NCBI GenBank assembly: GCA_020444775.1
Contig: JAGRHX010000532.1
Location: 1 to 8,727 of the forward strand
From: Gammaproteobacteria bacterium
GTDB lineage: Bacteria > Pseudomonadota > Gammaproteobacteria > HK1
Direction of reading: 5' to 3'
Length of the DNA: 8,727 nucleotides
The notes beneath the pieces are model-generated. The model was not told where the DNA came from. It did not search any database and was given only the letters and a program-made list of their open reading frames with translations. A program made the translations under genes and the position numbers. This document shows, piece after piece, positions 1-7,054 of this stretch. The stretch's first letter is position 1. Every line of letters begins with the position of its first letter.

Positions 1-423
1 TTCGCCGCTGCCTCGGTGGCCAAGGCCAAGCCCATGGAGACCGGTTTCGAGGCGATGCGGCTCGGCACGATCATCTACTTCATCCCATTCTTCTTCGTGT
101 TCAATCCCGCGCTGCTGCTGCTTGGCGACACGGGCGAGATCCTCGTGGTCTGCGTCAGCGCCTTCGCGGGTGTAGTCCTGCTGGCCAGCGGCCTGCAGGG
201 ATATCTGATCGGCCTCGGACCGACGCCCTCGGGGGTGCTCGGGGTGCTGAGTCGTGTGCTGCTCGCGGTCGGCGGCATCGTCCTGGCGGCGCCCGGTGGC
301 GGCATGCTCGGCTACACGCATGTGCAGCTGACCCTGATGGCCGCGGGGCTGGTATTGCCGGCGTTGGGGCTGATCGTGCTGGCCAGATCCCGGACCGCGG
401 TGCCAGCCCGCGCGGGTCTTTGA
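1..423 (+). CDS. TRAP transporter fused permease (4TM/12TM, TAXI-type), C-terminal part, truncated by window edge
   Basis: The reading frame is open from base 1 and stops with TGA at 421-423, giving 140 residues of a protein that begins outside the window. The GTG at 16 is not a credible start, because the family-typical run AAASVAKAKPMETGFEAMRLG crosses it. About four hydrophobic segments follow: GTIIYFIPFFFVFNPALLLL, ILVVCVSAFAGVVLLASG, VLSRVLLAVGGIVLAA and LTLMAAGLVLPALGLIVLA. This matches the end of fused DctQ-DctM permeases, where a small-residue run and a 'P-x-x-T/S-G-x-x-A-x-R-L-G' stretch precede a final membrane domain. These proteins import organic acids using an ion gradient and a TAXI-type periplasmic binding protein, which would lie upstream outside the window. 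The gene is 48 bp ahead of the amidase and probably shares its mRNA. The family call rests on remembered sequence patterns; the substrate cannot be inferred. Confidence 0.82.
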   Translation, partial: FAAASVAKAKPMETGFEAMRLGTIIYFIPFFFVFNPALLLLGDTGEILVVCVSAFAGVVLLASGLQGYLIGLGPTPSGVLGVLSRVLLAVGGIVLAAPGGGMLGYTHVQLTLMAAGLVLPALGLIVLARSRTAVPARAGL

Positions 424-471
424 GTCGGCGTGCTATACCCGACCAGGTGCTGACAGGAGGTACACACAGAC

Positions 472-1917
472 ATGCAGTTCGATGAGTACCGTCAGTTCGA
501 CGCCATGGGGCTCGCCGCCCTGGTACGTAATCGGCAGGTGCATCCGGTCGAGCTGCTCGACGCGGCCATCACCCGAATCGAGGCCCTGGACGGTCGGATC
601 AATGCGGTGGTGCTGCGAATGTACGAGCAGGCACGTGTGGCCATCGCCGCGGGACTGCCGGATGGGCCGTTCACCGGCGTGCCGTTCATGATCAAGGATC
701 TGGTGGCCCTGTGTGCCGGTGTGCCGACCACCAATGGCAGCCGGATCTTTGCCGACTTCGTAGCCGACCACGATAGTGAGCTGGTCGCACGCTATCGATC
801 CGCCGGCCTCGTGATCATGGCCAAGACCAATACGCCGGAGCTGGGTATTGCCGCGACCACCGAGCCTGCCTTGCACGGCCCGACCCGGAACCCGTGGGAC
901 CTCGGTTGCTCGCCGGGCGGATCCTCGGGTGGCGCGGCCGCGGCGGTAGCCGCCGGCTATCTGCCGATGGCGCATGCCACCGACGGAGGCGGCAGCATCC
1001 GCATTCCAGCCTCGAACTGCGGTCTGTTCGGGCTCAAGCCCAGTCGCGGGCGCATGCCGATGGGCCCCGACCTCGGCGAAGGGCTGGCCGGCATGGCGAC
1101 CGGCCATTGCGTGTCGGTGAGCGTGCGGGACAGCGTGCATCTGCTCGACGCAACGGCGGGACCGGCGATCGGCGATCCTTATGCCGCTCCCGCTTTGGCT
1201 CGGCCGCTTGCCGCGGAGCTGAAGGTGCCCCCCGGGCAGCTGCGGATCGCGTTCTGCGCCACCGATTTCGAAGGTGGCGCGATTCATGCCGATGCACGAG
1301 CGGCGGTCGAGCAGACGGCCGAGCTGTTGGTGTCCCTGGGGCATCAGGTGGAAGAGGCCCGACCGGATCTCAGCGGCTTATCCCTGCTTCAGGCCTGGCG
1401 GATCATTCCCGCGGTCAACCTGGCCCTGACCGTCCAGGCGCGGGCAAGGGCCTTGGGCCGAGAGCCCGTGGAAGGTGACGTCGAGCCGGTGACCTGGGCC
1501 TGGATGCAGGAAGGCAAGCGGCTGGGCGCCAGCGACTACATGCAGACCGTCCAGCTCATGCATCAGATCGGGCGTCGCATGGGGGCGTTCTTCACTCGAT
1601 ACGATCTGCTGATGAGTCCGACGCTGGGGCAACCGAGCCTGCGCCTGGGTGAGATGGACATGAGCAGCACCGATGTGGATGCCTATGTGCGCTTTGTGTT
1701 CGGCAAGGTCGCGCCGTTCACGCCGTTGTTCAACCAGACCGGCGGGGCGGCGATGAGCGTACCCCTGGCGAGCAGCAGCGACGGATTGCCGGTCGGCATC
1801 CAGTTCGGTGGGCCGCTGGGTTGCGAGCCGGTCCTGGTTCGGCTCGCGGCGCAGCTCGAGCAGGCACGGCCCTGGCGCGATCGCCAGGCGCAGCTCGACT
1901 TGAACGATTCCGATTGA
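472..1917 (+). CDS. Amidase-signature family hydrolase, 6-aminohexanoate-cyclic-dimer hydrolase-like
   Basis: This 481-residue protein is normal length for the amidase-signature family, which hydrolyses amide bonds of carboxamides or cyclic/linear oligoamides, usually in the cytoplasm. The Ser-cisSer-Lys triad is complete: Lys75 in PFMIKDL, Ser151 in GGSSGG (149-154), and nucleophile Ser175 in ATDGGGSIRIPA. The 24-residue Ser-Ser spacing equals that of fatty-acid amide hydrolase. The following GLFGLKPSRGR and the DLGEGLAG...VRDSVHLLDATAGP stretch resemble proteins annotated as 6-aminohexanoate-cyclic-dimer hydrolase, an annotation often applied to amidases of unknown natural substrate. There is no signal peptide. 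AGGAGG at 455-460 lies 11 nt before the ATG and supports this start. The gene sits between a TRAP permease and an acyl-CoA dehydrogenase, so it may release a carboxylic acid from an imported amide (inference). Family call is firm; substrate is open. Confidence 0.93.
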   Translation: MQFDEYRQFDAMGLAALVRNRQVHPVELLDAAITRIEALDGRINAVVLRMYEQARVAIAAGLPDGPFTGVPFMIKDLVALCAGVPTTNGSRIFADFVADHDSELVARYRSAGLVIMAKTNTPELGIAATTEPALHGPTRNPWDLGCSPGGSSGGAAAAVAAGYLPMAHATDGGGSIRIPASNCGLFGLKPSRGRMPMGPDLGEGLAGMATGHCVSVSVRDSVHLLDATAGPAIGDPYAAPALARPLAAELKVPPGQLRIAFCATDFEGGAIHADARAAVEQTAELLVSLGHQVEEARPDLSGLSLLQAWRIIPAVNLALTVQARARALGREPVEGDVEPVTWAWMQEGKRLGASDYMQTVQLMHQIGRRMGAFFTRYDLLMSPTLGQPSLRLGEMDMSSTDVDAYVRFVFGKVAPFTPLFNQTGGAAMSVPLASSSDGLPVGIQFGGPLGCEPVLVRLAAQLEQARPWRDRQAQLDLNDSD

Positions 1918-1950
1918 CTCGATGCGACTTCAGACGAGGAGAGACCCAGG

Positions 1951-3117
1951 ATGAGCGTGGACTTCACGCCCGAGCAGGAACAGATCCGCGAGAGCGTGGA
2001 ACGCCTGTGCGCGACCTTTGGTGATCAGTATTGGCTGGAGCGCGACCGGGACGGCGAGTTCCCAGAGGCATTCTGTCGTGCGATCGCCGACCACGGCTAC
2101 ATGGGCATCGCCATGCCGGTGGAGTACGGTGGCTCGGGTCTGGGGATTACCGAGGCAGCCATCCTCATGCAGGCCATCTCGCAGTCGGGCGCCGGTAACG
2201 GCGGCGTGTCCTCGGTCAGCCTGGGTATCTTCGGCCTGAATCCGGTGGTTCGATTCGGCAGCGAGGAACAGAAGACGCGGATGCTGCCGCCGGTCATCAA
2301 GCGCGAGGACATCGCCTGTTTCGGCGTCACCGAGCCGAACACGGGCCTGGATACCACGCGTTTGAAAACCCGGGCCGTGCGCAAGGGTGACCGGTACGTG
2401 GTGCATGGCCAGAAGATCTGGACCAGCACCGCACAGGTCGCCAACAAGATCCTGCTGATTGCGAGAACCACCGATGAGAGTCAGACGCGTCGACCCATCG
2501 ATGGGCTGACCCTGTTCTATACCGAGCTGGACCGGGCCAAGGTCGAGATCAAGCGCATCGAGAAGATGGGTCGTAAGAGTGTCGATTCGAATCAGGTGTT
2601 CTTCGATGGCATGGAGATCCCGGTCGAGAATCGGATCGGCGAGGAGGGTAAGGGGTTTCGCTATCTGCTACACGGGATCAATCCTGAGCGGATCCTGATA
2701 GCGGCCGGGCTGGTCGGTCTGGGCCGGGCCGCTTTGCACAAGGCCACGGAGTACGCCAGACAGCGAGTGGTTTTCGACCGACCGATTGGCATGAACCAGG
2801 GCGTTCAGCATCCGCTCGCCGAGAGCTGGGCGGAGTTGGAGGCGGCCAATCTGATGGCGTTCAGGGCGGCTCAGCTCTATGACCGCGGCGATGATTGCGG
2901 GGCCACTGCCAACGCGGCGAAGTATCTGGCTGGCGAGGCCACCTTCAAGGCCTGCAACAATGCCATCCTGACCCACGGTGGGATGGGTTACGCCAAGGAG
3001 TTCCACGTCGAGCGCTATCTTCGCGAGGCGATCATCCATCGTATCGCGCCGATCACGCCGCATCTGATCCTGTGTTACATCGCCGAGCGGGTCCTGGGGC
3101 TGCCGAAGTCGTATTGA
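1951..3117 (+). CDS. Acyl-CoA dehydrogenase, FAD-dependent, with catalytic Glu predicted at the alternative position
   Basis: The 388-residue length is typical for the family, which oxidises acyl-CoA to trans-2-enoyl-CoA with FAD and passes electrons to ETF. The N-terminal helical domain runs to about 120. The FAD/substrate beta-domain contains CFGVTEPNTGLDTTRLKT (123-140) and KIWTSTA (155-161). The C-terminal helical domain has RQRVVFDRPIG (270-280) and ILTHGGMGYAKEFHVER (339-355). In medium-chain enzymes the base is the Glu of IYEGT near the end. Here the aligned stretch reads HRIAPITP (363-370), with Pro367 in its place. Glu246 in GINPERILIAA aligns with the base of isovaleryl-CoA dehydrogenase (GLDLERLVLA), so activity is plausible. 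The usual G-S/T-D of the first signature is GLD at 132-134. GAGGAGAG at 1936-1943 lies 7 nt before the ATG. It follows the amidase by 33 bp, most likely in one operon. Substrate is unknown. Confidence 0.93.
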   Translation: MSVDFTPEQEQIRESVERLCATFGDQYWLERDRDGEFPEAFCRAIADHGYMGIAMPVEYGGSGLGITEAAILMQAISQSGAGNGGVSSVSLGIFGLNPVVRFGSEEQKTRMLPPVIKREDIACFGVTEPNTGLDTTRLKTRAVRKGDRYVVHGQKIWTSTAQVANKILLIARTTDESQTRRPIDGLTLFYTELDRAKVEIKRIEKMGRKSVDSNQVFFDGMEIPVENRIGEEGKGFRYLLHGINPERILIAAGLVGLGRAALHKATEYARQRVVFDRPIGMNQGVQHPLAESWAELEAANLMAFRAAQLYDRGDDCGATANAAKYLAGEATFKACNNAILTHGGMGYAKEFHVERYLREAIIHRIAPITPHLILCYIAERVLGLPKSY

Positions 3118-3139
3118 ACCGGCATTGCCTCACCGGTCG
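3118..3139. other. Convergent intergenic gap with a short inverted repeat
   Basis: Only 22 bp separate the two convergent dehydrogenase stop codons. ACCGG (3118-3122) and CCGGT (3133-3137) form a 5-bp stem with a 10-nt loop. There is no T-tract on either strand, so this is at best a weak bidirectional terminator. Transcripts of the two arms may overlap at their 3' ends. Confidence 0.25.
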
Positions 3140-4309
3140 TCAAAGACCCAGCAACCGTTTCGCCATCACGTCGCGCTGGATTTCGTTGCTGCCGGCGAAG
3201 ATGCTCGCCGCCCGGCTGAAGTTGTGATTGGCCGCGGCCTGCAGGACCTCGCGGTCCTCACCGCTCAGCTCGGTGTTGAAGGGGTAGGCTCGATAGCCGC
3301 AGACCTCCAAGATGAGGTTCATGATGTTCTGCTGGATTTCGGTTCCCCGGACCTTGAGCAGCGATGACTCCACCCCGGGGGCATGGCCGGCATCGGCGGC
3401 GGCGATCATCTGCGTATTGATGTCGTCCAGACAAGCGAGATCGATCTCGGCCTCGGCGATGCGCTGGGCGAGATTCTCCTGGTCGATCAGACGACCGGCG
3501 CCGCTGTTCTCGAGCGCCAGACGCTTGAGCCGGCGCATGGCCACGAACACCATCGGCAGCCTGATGTTGGCGGTACGCTCGTGGGTGAGCAGGTACTTGG
3601 CTATGGTCCAGCCCTGACCCTCTTCGCCGACCAGGTTCTCGGCGGGCACACGCACGTTGTCGAAGAACACCTGGTTGAGATGGTGGCGGCCGTCAATCGA
3701 GACCAACGGTCGCACCTGGATGCCCGGTGTGTCCATGTCCAGCAACAAGAAGGAGATACCCTCCTGCTTCTTGCCGCTGCTGTCGGTGCGCACCAGTGCG
3801 AACATACGATTGGCGCAGTGCGCATAGGACGTCCAGATCTTCGAGCCATTGACGATGTAGTGCGCGCCCTGACGTTCCGCCCGGGTCTTCAGGGAAGCCA
3901 GATCCGAGCCCGCGCCCGGCTCGGAATAGCCCTGACACCACCAGTCCTCGAAGTTGCGGATCCGTGGCAGGAAGTAATCCTTCTGCGCCTGGTTGCCAAA
4001 GGTGTAGATCACCGGTCCCAGCATCGTCACACCGATGTTGAACGGCAGCGGTGAGCCGGCATCGGCGCGGGCCTTCTCGAACAGGTGCTTGCGGGTCTGG
4101 CTCCAGCTCTTGCCACCGAGCTCGAGCGGCCAGTTGATGGTCAGCCAGCCCTTCTCGTTGAGCTTGCGTGACCACGCCACGTTCTGTTCGGGTGTCATGC
4201 TGCCGAACATGAACGCGTCGCCGCGGATCTCAGCCGGCGTGTTGGCCTCGAACCAGGTGCGTGCTTCGCTGTAGAAGGCCTCGTCTTCTGGCGAATGCAG
4301 ATCTGTCAT
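3140..4309 (-). CDS. Acyl-CoA dehydrogenase, pimeloyl-CoA dehydrogenase large-subunit-like
   Basis: This 389-residue protein is an FAD-dependent acyl-CoA dehydrogenase. It has the intact signature GYSEPGAGSDLASLKTRA (127-144), SKIWTSYAHCANRM (156-169), and LNQVFFDNVRVPAENLVGEEGQGW (211-234). It ends in the family-typical NEIQRDVMAKRLLGL (375-389). At the usual catalytic position, IYEGT is IFAGS (370-374), so Ala372 replaces Glu. Glu244 in YLLTHERT is a candidate substitute base. This pattern resembles the large subunit of pimeloyl-CoA dehydrogenase and related enzymes that often work as two-gene heteromers; no small-subunit partner is adjacent on this strand within the window. The ATG is preceded by GAGG (plus-strand 4319-4322) at 9-nt spacing. 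It lies 130 bp after dctP on the same strand, separated by two hairpins, and is probably the last gene of the dctQMP unit. Substrate is unknown. Confidence 0.92.
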   Translation of the reverse strand: MTDLHSPEDEAFYSEARTWFEANTPAEIRGDAFMFGSMTPEQNVAWSRKLNEKGWLTINWPLELGGKSWSQTRKHLFEKARADAGSPLPFNIGVTMLGPVIYTFGNQAQKDYFLPRIRNFEDWWCQGYSEPGAGSDLASLKTRAERQGAHYIVNGSKIWTSYAHCANRMFALVRTDSSGKKQEGISFLLLDMDTPGIQVRPLVSIDGRHHLNQVFFDNVRVPAENLVGEEGQGWTIAKYLLTHERTANIRLPMVFVAMRRLKRLALENSGAGRLIDQENLAQRIAEAEIDLACLDDINTQMIAAADAGHAPGVESSLLKVRGTEIQQNIMNLILEVCGYRAYPFNTELSGEDREVLQAAANHNFSRAASIFAGSNEIQRDVMAKRLLGL

Positions 4310-4366
4310 GGTCGACTACCTCGTCGTTGGCCGTCATCCCTCGCCGAGCCCGGAAATCCTGGTTCG

Positions 4367-4400
4367 GCCCCGTGTCAGCGTGGACACGCCGACACGGGGC
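4367..4400 (-). other. Strong 34-nt stem-loop between dctP and acyl-CoA dehydrogenase
   Basis: GCCCCGTGTC (4367-4376) and GACACGGGGC (4391-4400) are a perfect 10-bp inverted repeat. The 14 nt between them continue the pairing as GCGTG/CACGC (4378-4382 and 4385-4389) after one A/C mismatch. The result is a nearly uninterrupted hairpin about 15 bp long. Neither strand has a U-tract after it, so it is not a standard intrinsic terminator. A 3'-end-protecting or partial-attenuation role for the dctP message is an inference. Confidence 0.6.
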
Positions 4401-4413
4401 GATGGGGCGTGAG

Positions 4414-4432
4414 CAGCGGCTCGACACCGCTG
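4414..4432 (-). other. Small stem-loop just after dctP stop codon
   Basis: CAGCGG (4414-4419) and CCGCTG (4427-4432) form a 6-bp stem with a 7-nt loop. The stem starts 7 nt past the dctP stop and precedes the larger 4367-4400 hairpin in the transcript. There is no T-tract. The two may act together in transcript processing; function is not shown by the sequence. Confidence 0.35.
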
Positions 4433-4439
4433 GAGCGTG

Positions 4440-5567
4440 TTACTGCACGCCGTAGGTCTTCGGATCCAGCTTGCCATAGACCTCGTTGTAGAGCAGCTCG
4501 CTGAGCTTCTCATCGTCTTCCATGATCGGCGTGACCAGGGCCTCGTACTTGCGGTAGAGCTTCTTGTAGGTGTCGACCACCTCGGCGGCGTCGGTGAGCC
4601 CCTTCTCGGTCCAGCGACTGATCGTCTCCTGGCCATCCTTCTCGACGAAGTCGTCAACCGCCTTCGTCATCGCTGCGTCCGGTTGTAGGAACTTGATGCC
4701 TTTCTCCTTGCCCAGGGCGACACCATCCTTCTCACCATCGGCGTAGGTGCGGAGCATGGCCACCGTACCGGCGGCCATGCCCTTGAACACGATGATGCGC
4801 TCCTCAGGTGTCAGCTTCTTCCAGGAATCGAGGTTCCAGGAGAAATAGGTCGATACGCGAAACGAGCCGAGCGGCACCTCGGAAACCGTGTCGGCGACAT
4901 CGGCGAGTCCATGCGTCTTGAGACCGCCTCGGGCGTACATGGCTGCGTCGATGATGCCACGTGAAAGCCCCTCATAGATCTCCGAGCTCGGGATGTTGAC
5001 TGCGATCGCTCCGACCGACTCGGCAAACCGGGCCCACAGTGGCCCGCCTGCGCGGAGCTTCTTCCCCTTGATGGTCTCGAGCGTGTTCATGGCGCCCTTG
5101 CCGACCAGCACGTACTGCGGGGTGCTGAAGCCTGCGAGCTGGATCTGGTTCTGCTTACGTGCATCTTCCTGACAGCCCGGGCAATGCATCACGTACAGCT
5201 CTGACAGAGCGAAGGTAGCCGCGGTGTCATTGGGACCGAACATCGCCAGATCGCCCATCAGCAGACCGTGCGGGTAGTAGGACGGTGTGTAGCTCATCAC
5301 CAGAGGCGCGACGTCGGCGACACCGTCACGTACACCGTCCGACTGTGCCTTGGCGGCGAGCAGCGCACCACCGGCGAACACGCGGACCTTGATCTTGCCG
5401 CCGCTCTCTTTCTGGACGACGTCCTTGAACACTTCGTAGCCGGCGCCCAGCGGGTGCTTGGGTGACAGATACTGCGCGGCCTTGATCTCGGTCGCGCGAC
5501 TCGGGGCGGACAGCGATGCGGCGAGCATACCGGCCGCGAGCAATGACAGGGCAATGGACTTCTTCAT
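4440..5567 (-). CDS. dctP: TRAP transporter solute-binding protein, DctP family
   Basis: This 375-residue periplasmic binding protein captures an acidic solute and delivers it to the DctQM membrane pair encoded just upstream. A Sec signal peptide is clear: MKKS, a hydrophobic core (residues 5-20), and a likely cut after SRA (23-25). DctP landmarks include LSPKHPLGAGYEVFKDVVQ (34-52) and the GKKLRAGGP stretch with Arg172, the position of the family's conserved carboxylate-binding arginine. SSEIYEGLSRGIIDAAM (194-210) forms the usual E-x-Y/x-x-L-x-x-G-x-x-D motif. Unusual for a periplasmic protein of this type is HCPGC (128-132), a possible disulfide pair. The start is well supported by GGAGGAGGAG directly upstream. 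The gene is the last transporter gene, 121 nt after dctM. A carboxylate ligand is likely; its identity is not evident, and a branched or aromatic acid is possible given the neighbouring racemase. Confidence 0.93.
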   Translation of the reverse strand: MKKSIALSLLAAGMLAASLSAPSRATEIKAAQYLSPKHPLGAGYEVFKDVVQKESGGKIKVRVFAGGALLAAKAQSDGVRDGVADVAPLVMSYTPSYYPHGLLMGDLAMFGPNDTAATFALSELYVMHCPGCQEDARKQNQIQLAGFSTPQYVLVGKGAMNTLETIKGKKLRAGGPLWARFAESVGAIAVNIPSSEIYEGLSRGIIDAAMYARGGLKTHGLADVADTVSEVPLGSFRVSTYFSWNLDSWKKLTPEERIIVFKGMAAGTVAMLRTYADGEKDGVALGKEKGIKFLQPDAAMTKAVDDFVEKDGQETISRWTEKGLTDAAEVVDTYKKLYRKYEALVTPIMEDDEKLSELLYNEVYGKLDPKTYGVQ

Positions 5568-5572
5568 TCAGA

Positions 5573-5582
5573 CTCCTCCTCC
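5573..5582 (-). promoter_or_regulatory. Very strong ribosome binding site of dctP
   Basis: On the minus strand the sequence reads GGAGGAGGAG, with the AGGAGG core (plus-strand 5575-5580) 7 nt before the ATG. It is much better than the site of dctQ. It fits the need for binding protein in excess over membrane subunits. Confidence 0.85.
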
Positions 5583-5589
5583 GTATATC

Positions 5590-5681
5590 GTCCCGATGGA
5601 ATCTTCGTCCGGGACTCACCTCGACGTTGCGCGAGCCGGTCAGGTGTCCGAACGGGATCCGGTTTCAAGCAACTCGCTTGA
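5590..5681 (-). promoter_or_regulatory. dctM-dctP intercistronic leader with two inverted repeats
   Basis: The 121 nt between dctM and dctP are non-coding. Seven nt after the dctM stop, TCAAGC (5665-5670) and GCTTGA (5676-5681) form a 6-bp stem with a 5-nt loop. Nearer dctP, GTCCCG (5590-5595) and CGGGAC (5610-5615) form a 6-bp stem with a 14-nt loop. Neither has a T-tract. The leader could set differential expression of dctP, or hide a separate promoter; I see no clear -10/-35 pair. Confidence 0.4.
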
Positions 5682-5688
5682 TTGATGC

Positions 5689-6996
5689 TCAGAAGATAAG
5701 GCTTGGCAGCCACAGCGTGATCGGTGGGAAGGCGATCATCAGCGCGACCACGATGATGTCGGCGACCAGGAACCAGAGAATGCCCTTGAAGATGGTCTCG
5801 GTGCGCATCAGATCGCCAACGATGCCCTTGATCACGAATACGTTCAGACCTACTGGCGGTGTGATGAGCGCGATCTCCAGCAGCTTGGTCATCAGCACGC
5901 CGTACCAGATGAGGTCGATACGCATCTCCTCGACCACCGGCAGGAACACCGGCAGGGTCAGCAGCATGATGCCGATGGGATCCAGGAAGCAGCCGAGCAC
6001 GAACAGCACCGCCATGGTGCCGAGAATCAAGGTCAGTGGACCGATCTCATGCTCGACCACGAAGCTGGAGAAGAAGTCCGTGAAACCGCCGAGCGCAAGG
6101 AACCGGGTCAACAGGTTGGCACCGATAGCGATGACGAAGATCGCCGCGGTGCTGGTCAGGGTCTCCATGCAGGCGTGCCAGATCTTCTCCAGATTCAGGG
6201 AGCGTTTGGCGAAGCCGATGATGAAGGACAGGAAGGCGCCCATCGCGCCCGCCTCGGTAGGCGTGAAGATGCCGCCGAACAGACCGCCAAACACACCGAT
6301 GATCAGCGCGATGACCGGCCAGGTGTCCCAGACCGCATCGATTCGCTCCTTCCAGTCGACCTCGGTGGCATTGCTCGGGGCCAGCGCCGGATTCACACGC
6401 ACCCGGGCGACCACCATCAGGCTGTAGGCCGCGGCGCTGAGCAGACCCGGCATCAAGCCGGCGATGAACAGGTGGCTGATCGGCAGCTCAGCGAAGATGC
6501 CGTAGAGCAGCAGGATGATGCTGGGGGGGATCATCGAGCCGATTGTGCCCGCGGCCGCGACGGTGCCCGCGGCCAGACCCTTGTCGTAGTTGGCGTTGAG
6601 CATCTCCGGCACGGCGATCCGTCCCATCGCCGCGGCGCAGGCGACCGATGAGCCGGTGACGGCAGAGAACCCGGCCGCCGCGCCCACGGAGGCCACTGCC
6701 AGGCCACCGGGCATCCACGACAGCCAGGCGCGCGCCAGTCGGAACAGTCCACGGGTCAGCTCGGCGTGGTAGCAGATGAATCCCATCAGCAGGAACATCG
6801 GTACCGAGCTCAAGGTCCAGTGTGCGACGAAATCGTATGGAATCGCGACCAGGACACCCCAGGCGGAGCCGATGCCGACGATGAGCCAGATGCCGACGAA
6901 GGACACGACGCCAAGGGCAACGCCGACCGGCACGCGTAGCAGTAGCAGCACGAGCAGTGCGATCAGGCCATAGCCGCAGAGCGAAAGATCATCCAT
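5689..6996 (-). CDS. dctM: TRAP transporter large permease, DctM family
   Basis: This 435-residue, very hydrophobic protein is the ion-coupled transport subunit in the inner membrane, with about 12 membrane segments along its length. Family landmarks are RVPVGVALGVVSFVG (21-35), VPMFLLMGF (65-73), and the helical-hairpin region GFSAVTGSSVACAAAMGRIAVPEM (109-132). They continue with TIGSMIPPSIILLLYG (151-166), FGGLFGGIFTPTEAGAMGAF in the middle, and GCFLDPIGIMLLTLPVFLPV near the end. GSS and IPPS correspond to the conserved substrate/sodium-site motifs of the family. GAGGG (plus-strand 7003-7007) lies 6 nt before the ATG. It begins 58 bp after dctQ and is followed by dctP, an order of Q-M-P instead of the common P-Q-M. 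A run of seven cytosines encodes the IPPS motif (plus-strand G-run 6523-6529). Confidence 0.95.
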   Translation of the reverse strand: MDDLSLCGYGLIALLVLLLLRVPVGVALGVVSFVGIWLIVGIGSAWGVLVAIPYDFVAHWTLSSVPMFLLMGFICYHAELTRGLFRLARAWLSWMPGGLAVASVGAAAGFSAVTGSSVACAAAMGRIAVPEMLNANYDKGLAAGTVAAAGTIGSMIPPSIILLLYGIFAELPISHLFIAGLMPGLLSAAAYSLMVVARVRVNPALAPSNATEVDWKERIDAVWDTWPVIALIIGVFGGLFGGIFTPTEAGAMGAFLSFIIGFAKRSLNLEKIWHACMETLTSTAAIFVIAIGANLLTRFLALGGFTDFFSSFVVEHEIGPLTLILGTMAVLFVLGCFLDPIGIMLLTLPVFLPVVEEMRIDLIWYGVLMTKLLEIALITPPVGLNVFVIKGIVGDLMRTETIFKGILWFLVADIIVVALMIAFPPITLWLPSLIF

Positions 6997-7054
6997 CGCA
7001 AGCCCTCAGGGTCTGATGCGGGGGTGGAGACGAAGATGGTCAGGCCGTACGCCG

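Noticed and set aside
16..423. GTG at 16 as the start of a separate small membrane protein
   Set aside because: The frame is open to base 1, no ribosome site is visible, and the residues around it are family-typical for the interior of a fused TRAP permease.
420..439. TTGAGT and TATACC hexamers ahead of the amidase as an internal promoter
   Set aside because: The spacer is only 8 bp, far short of 16-18 bp, and the amidase follows the permease closely enough to be in the same operon.
433..1344. 303-codon open frame on the minus strand
   Set aside because: It lies antisense to the amidase, whose motifs and ribosome site are convincing. Its Arg/His/Gly-rich translation has no recognisable domain and is a GC-rich shadow frame.
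5516..6427. 303-codon open frame on the plus strand
   Set aside because: It is antisense to dctM and the start of dctP. Its translation is low-complexity Ser/Arg/Thr/Met-rich, as expected from a reversed membrane-protein gene.
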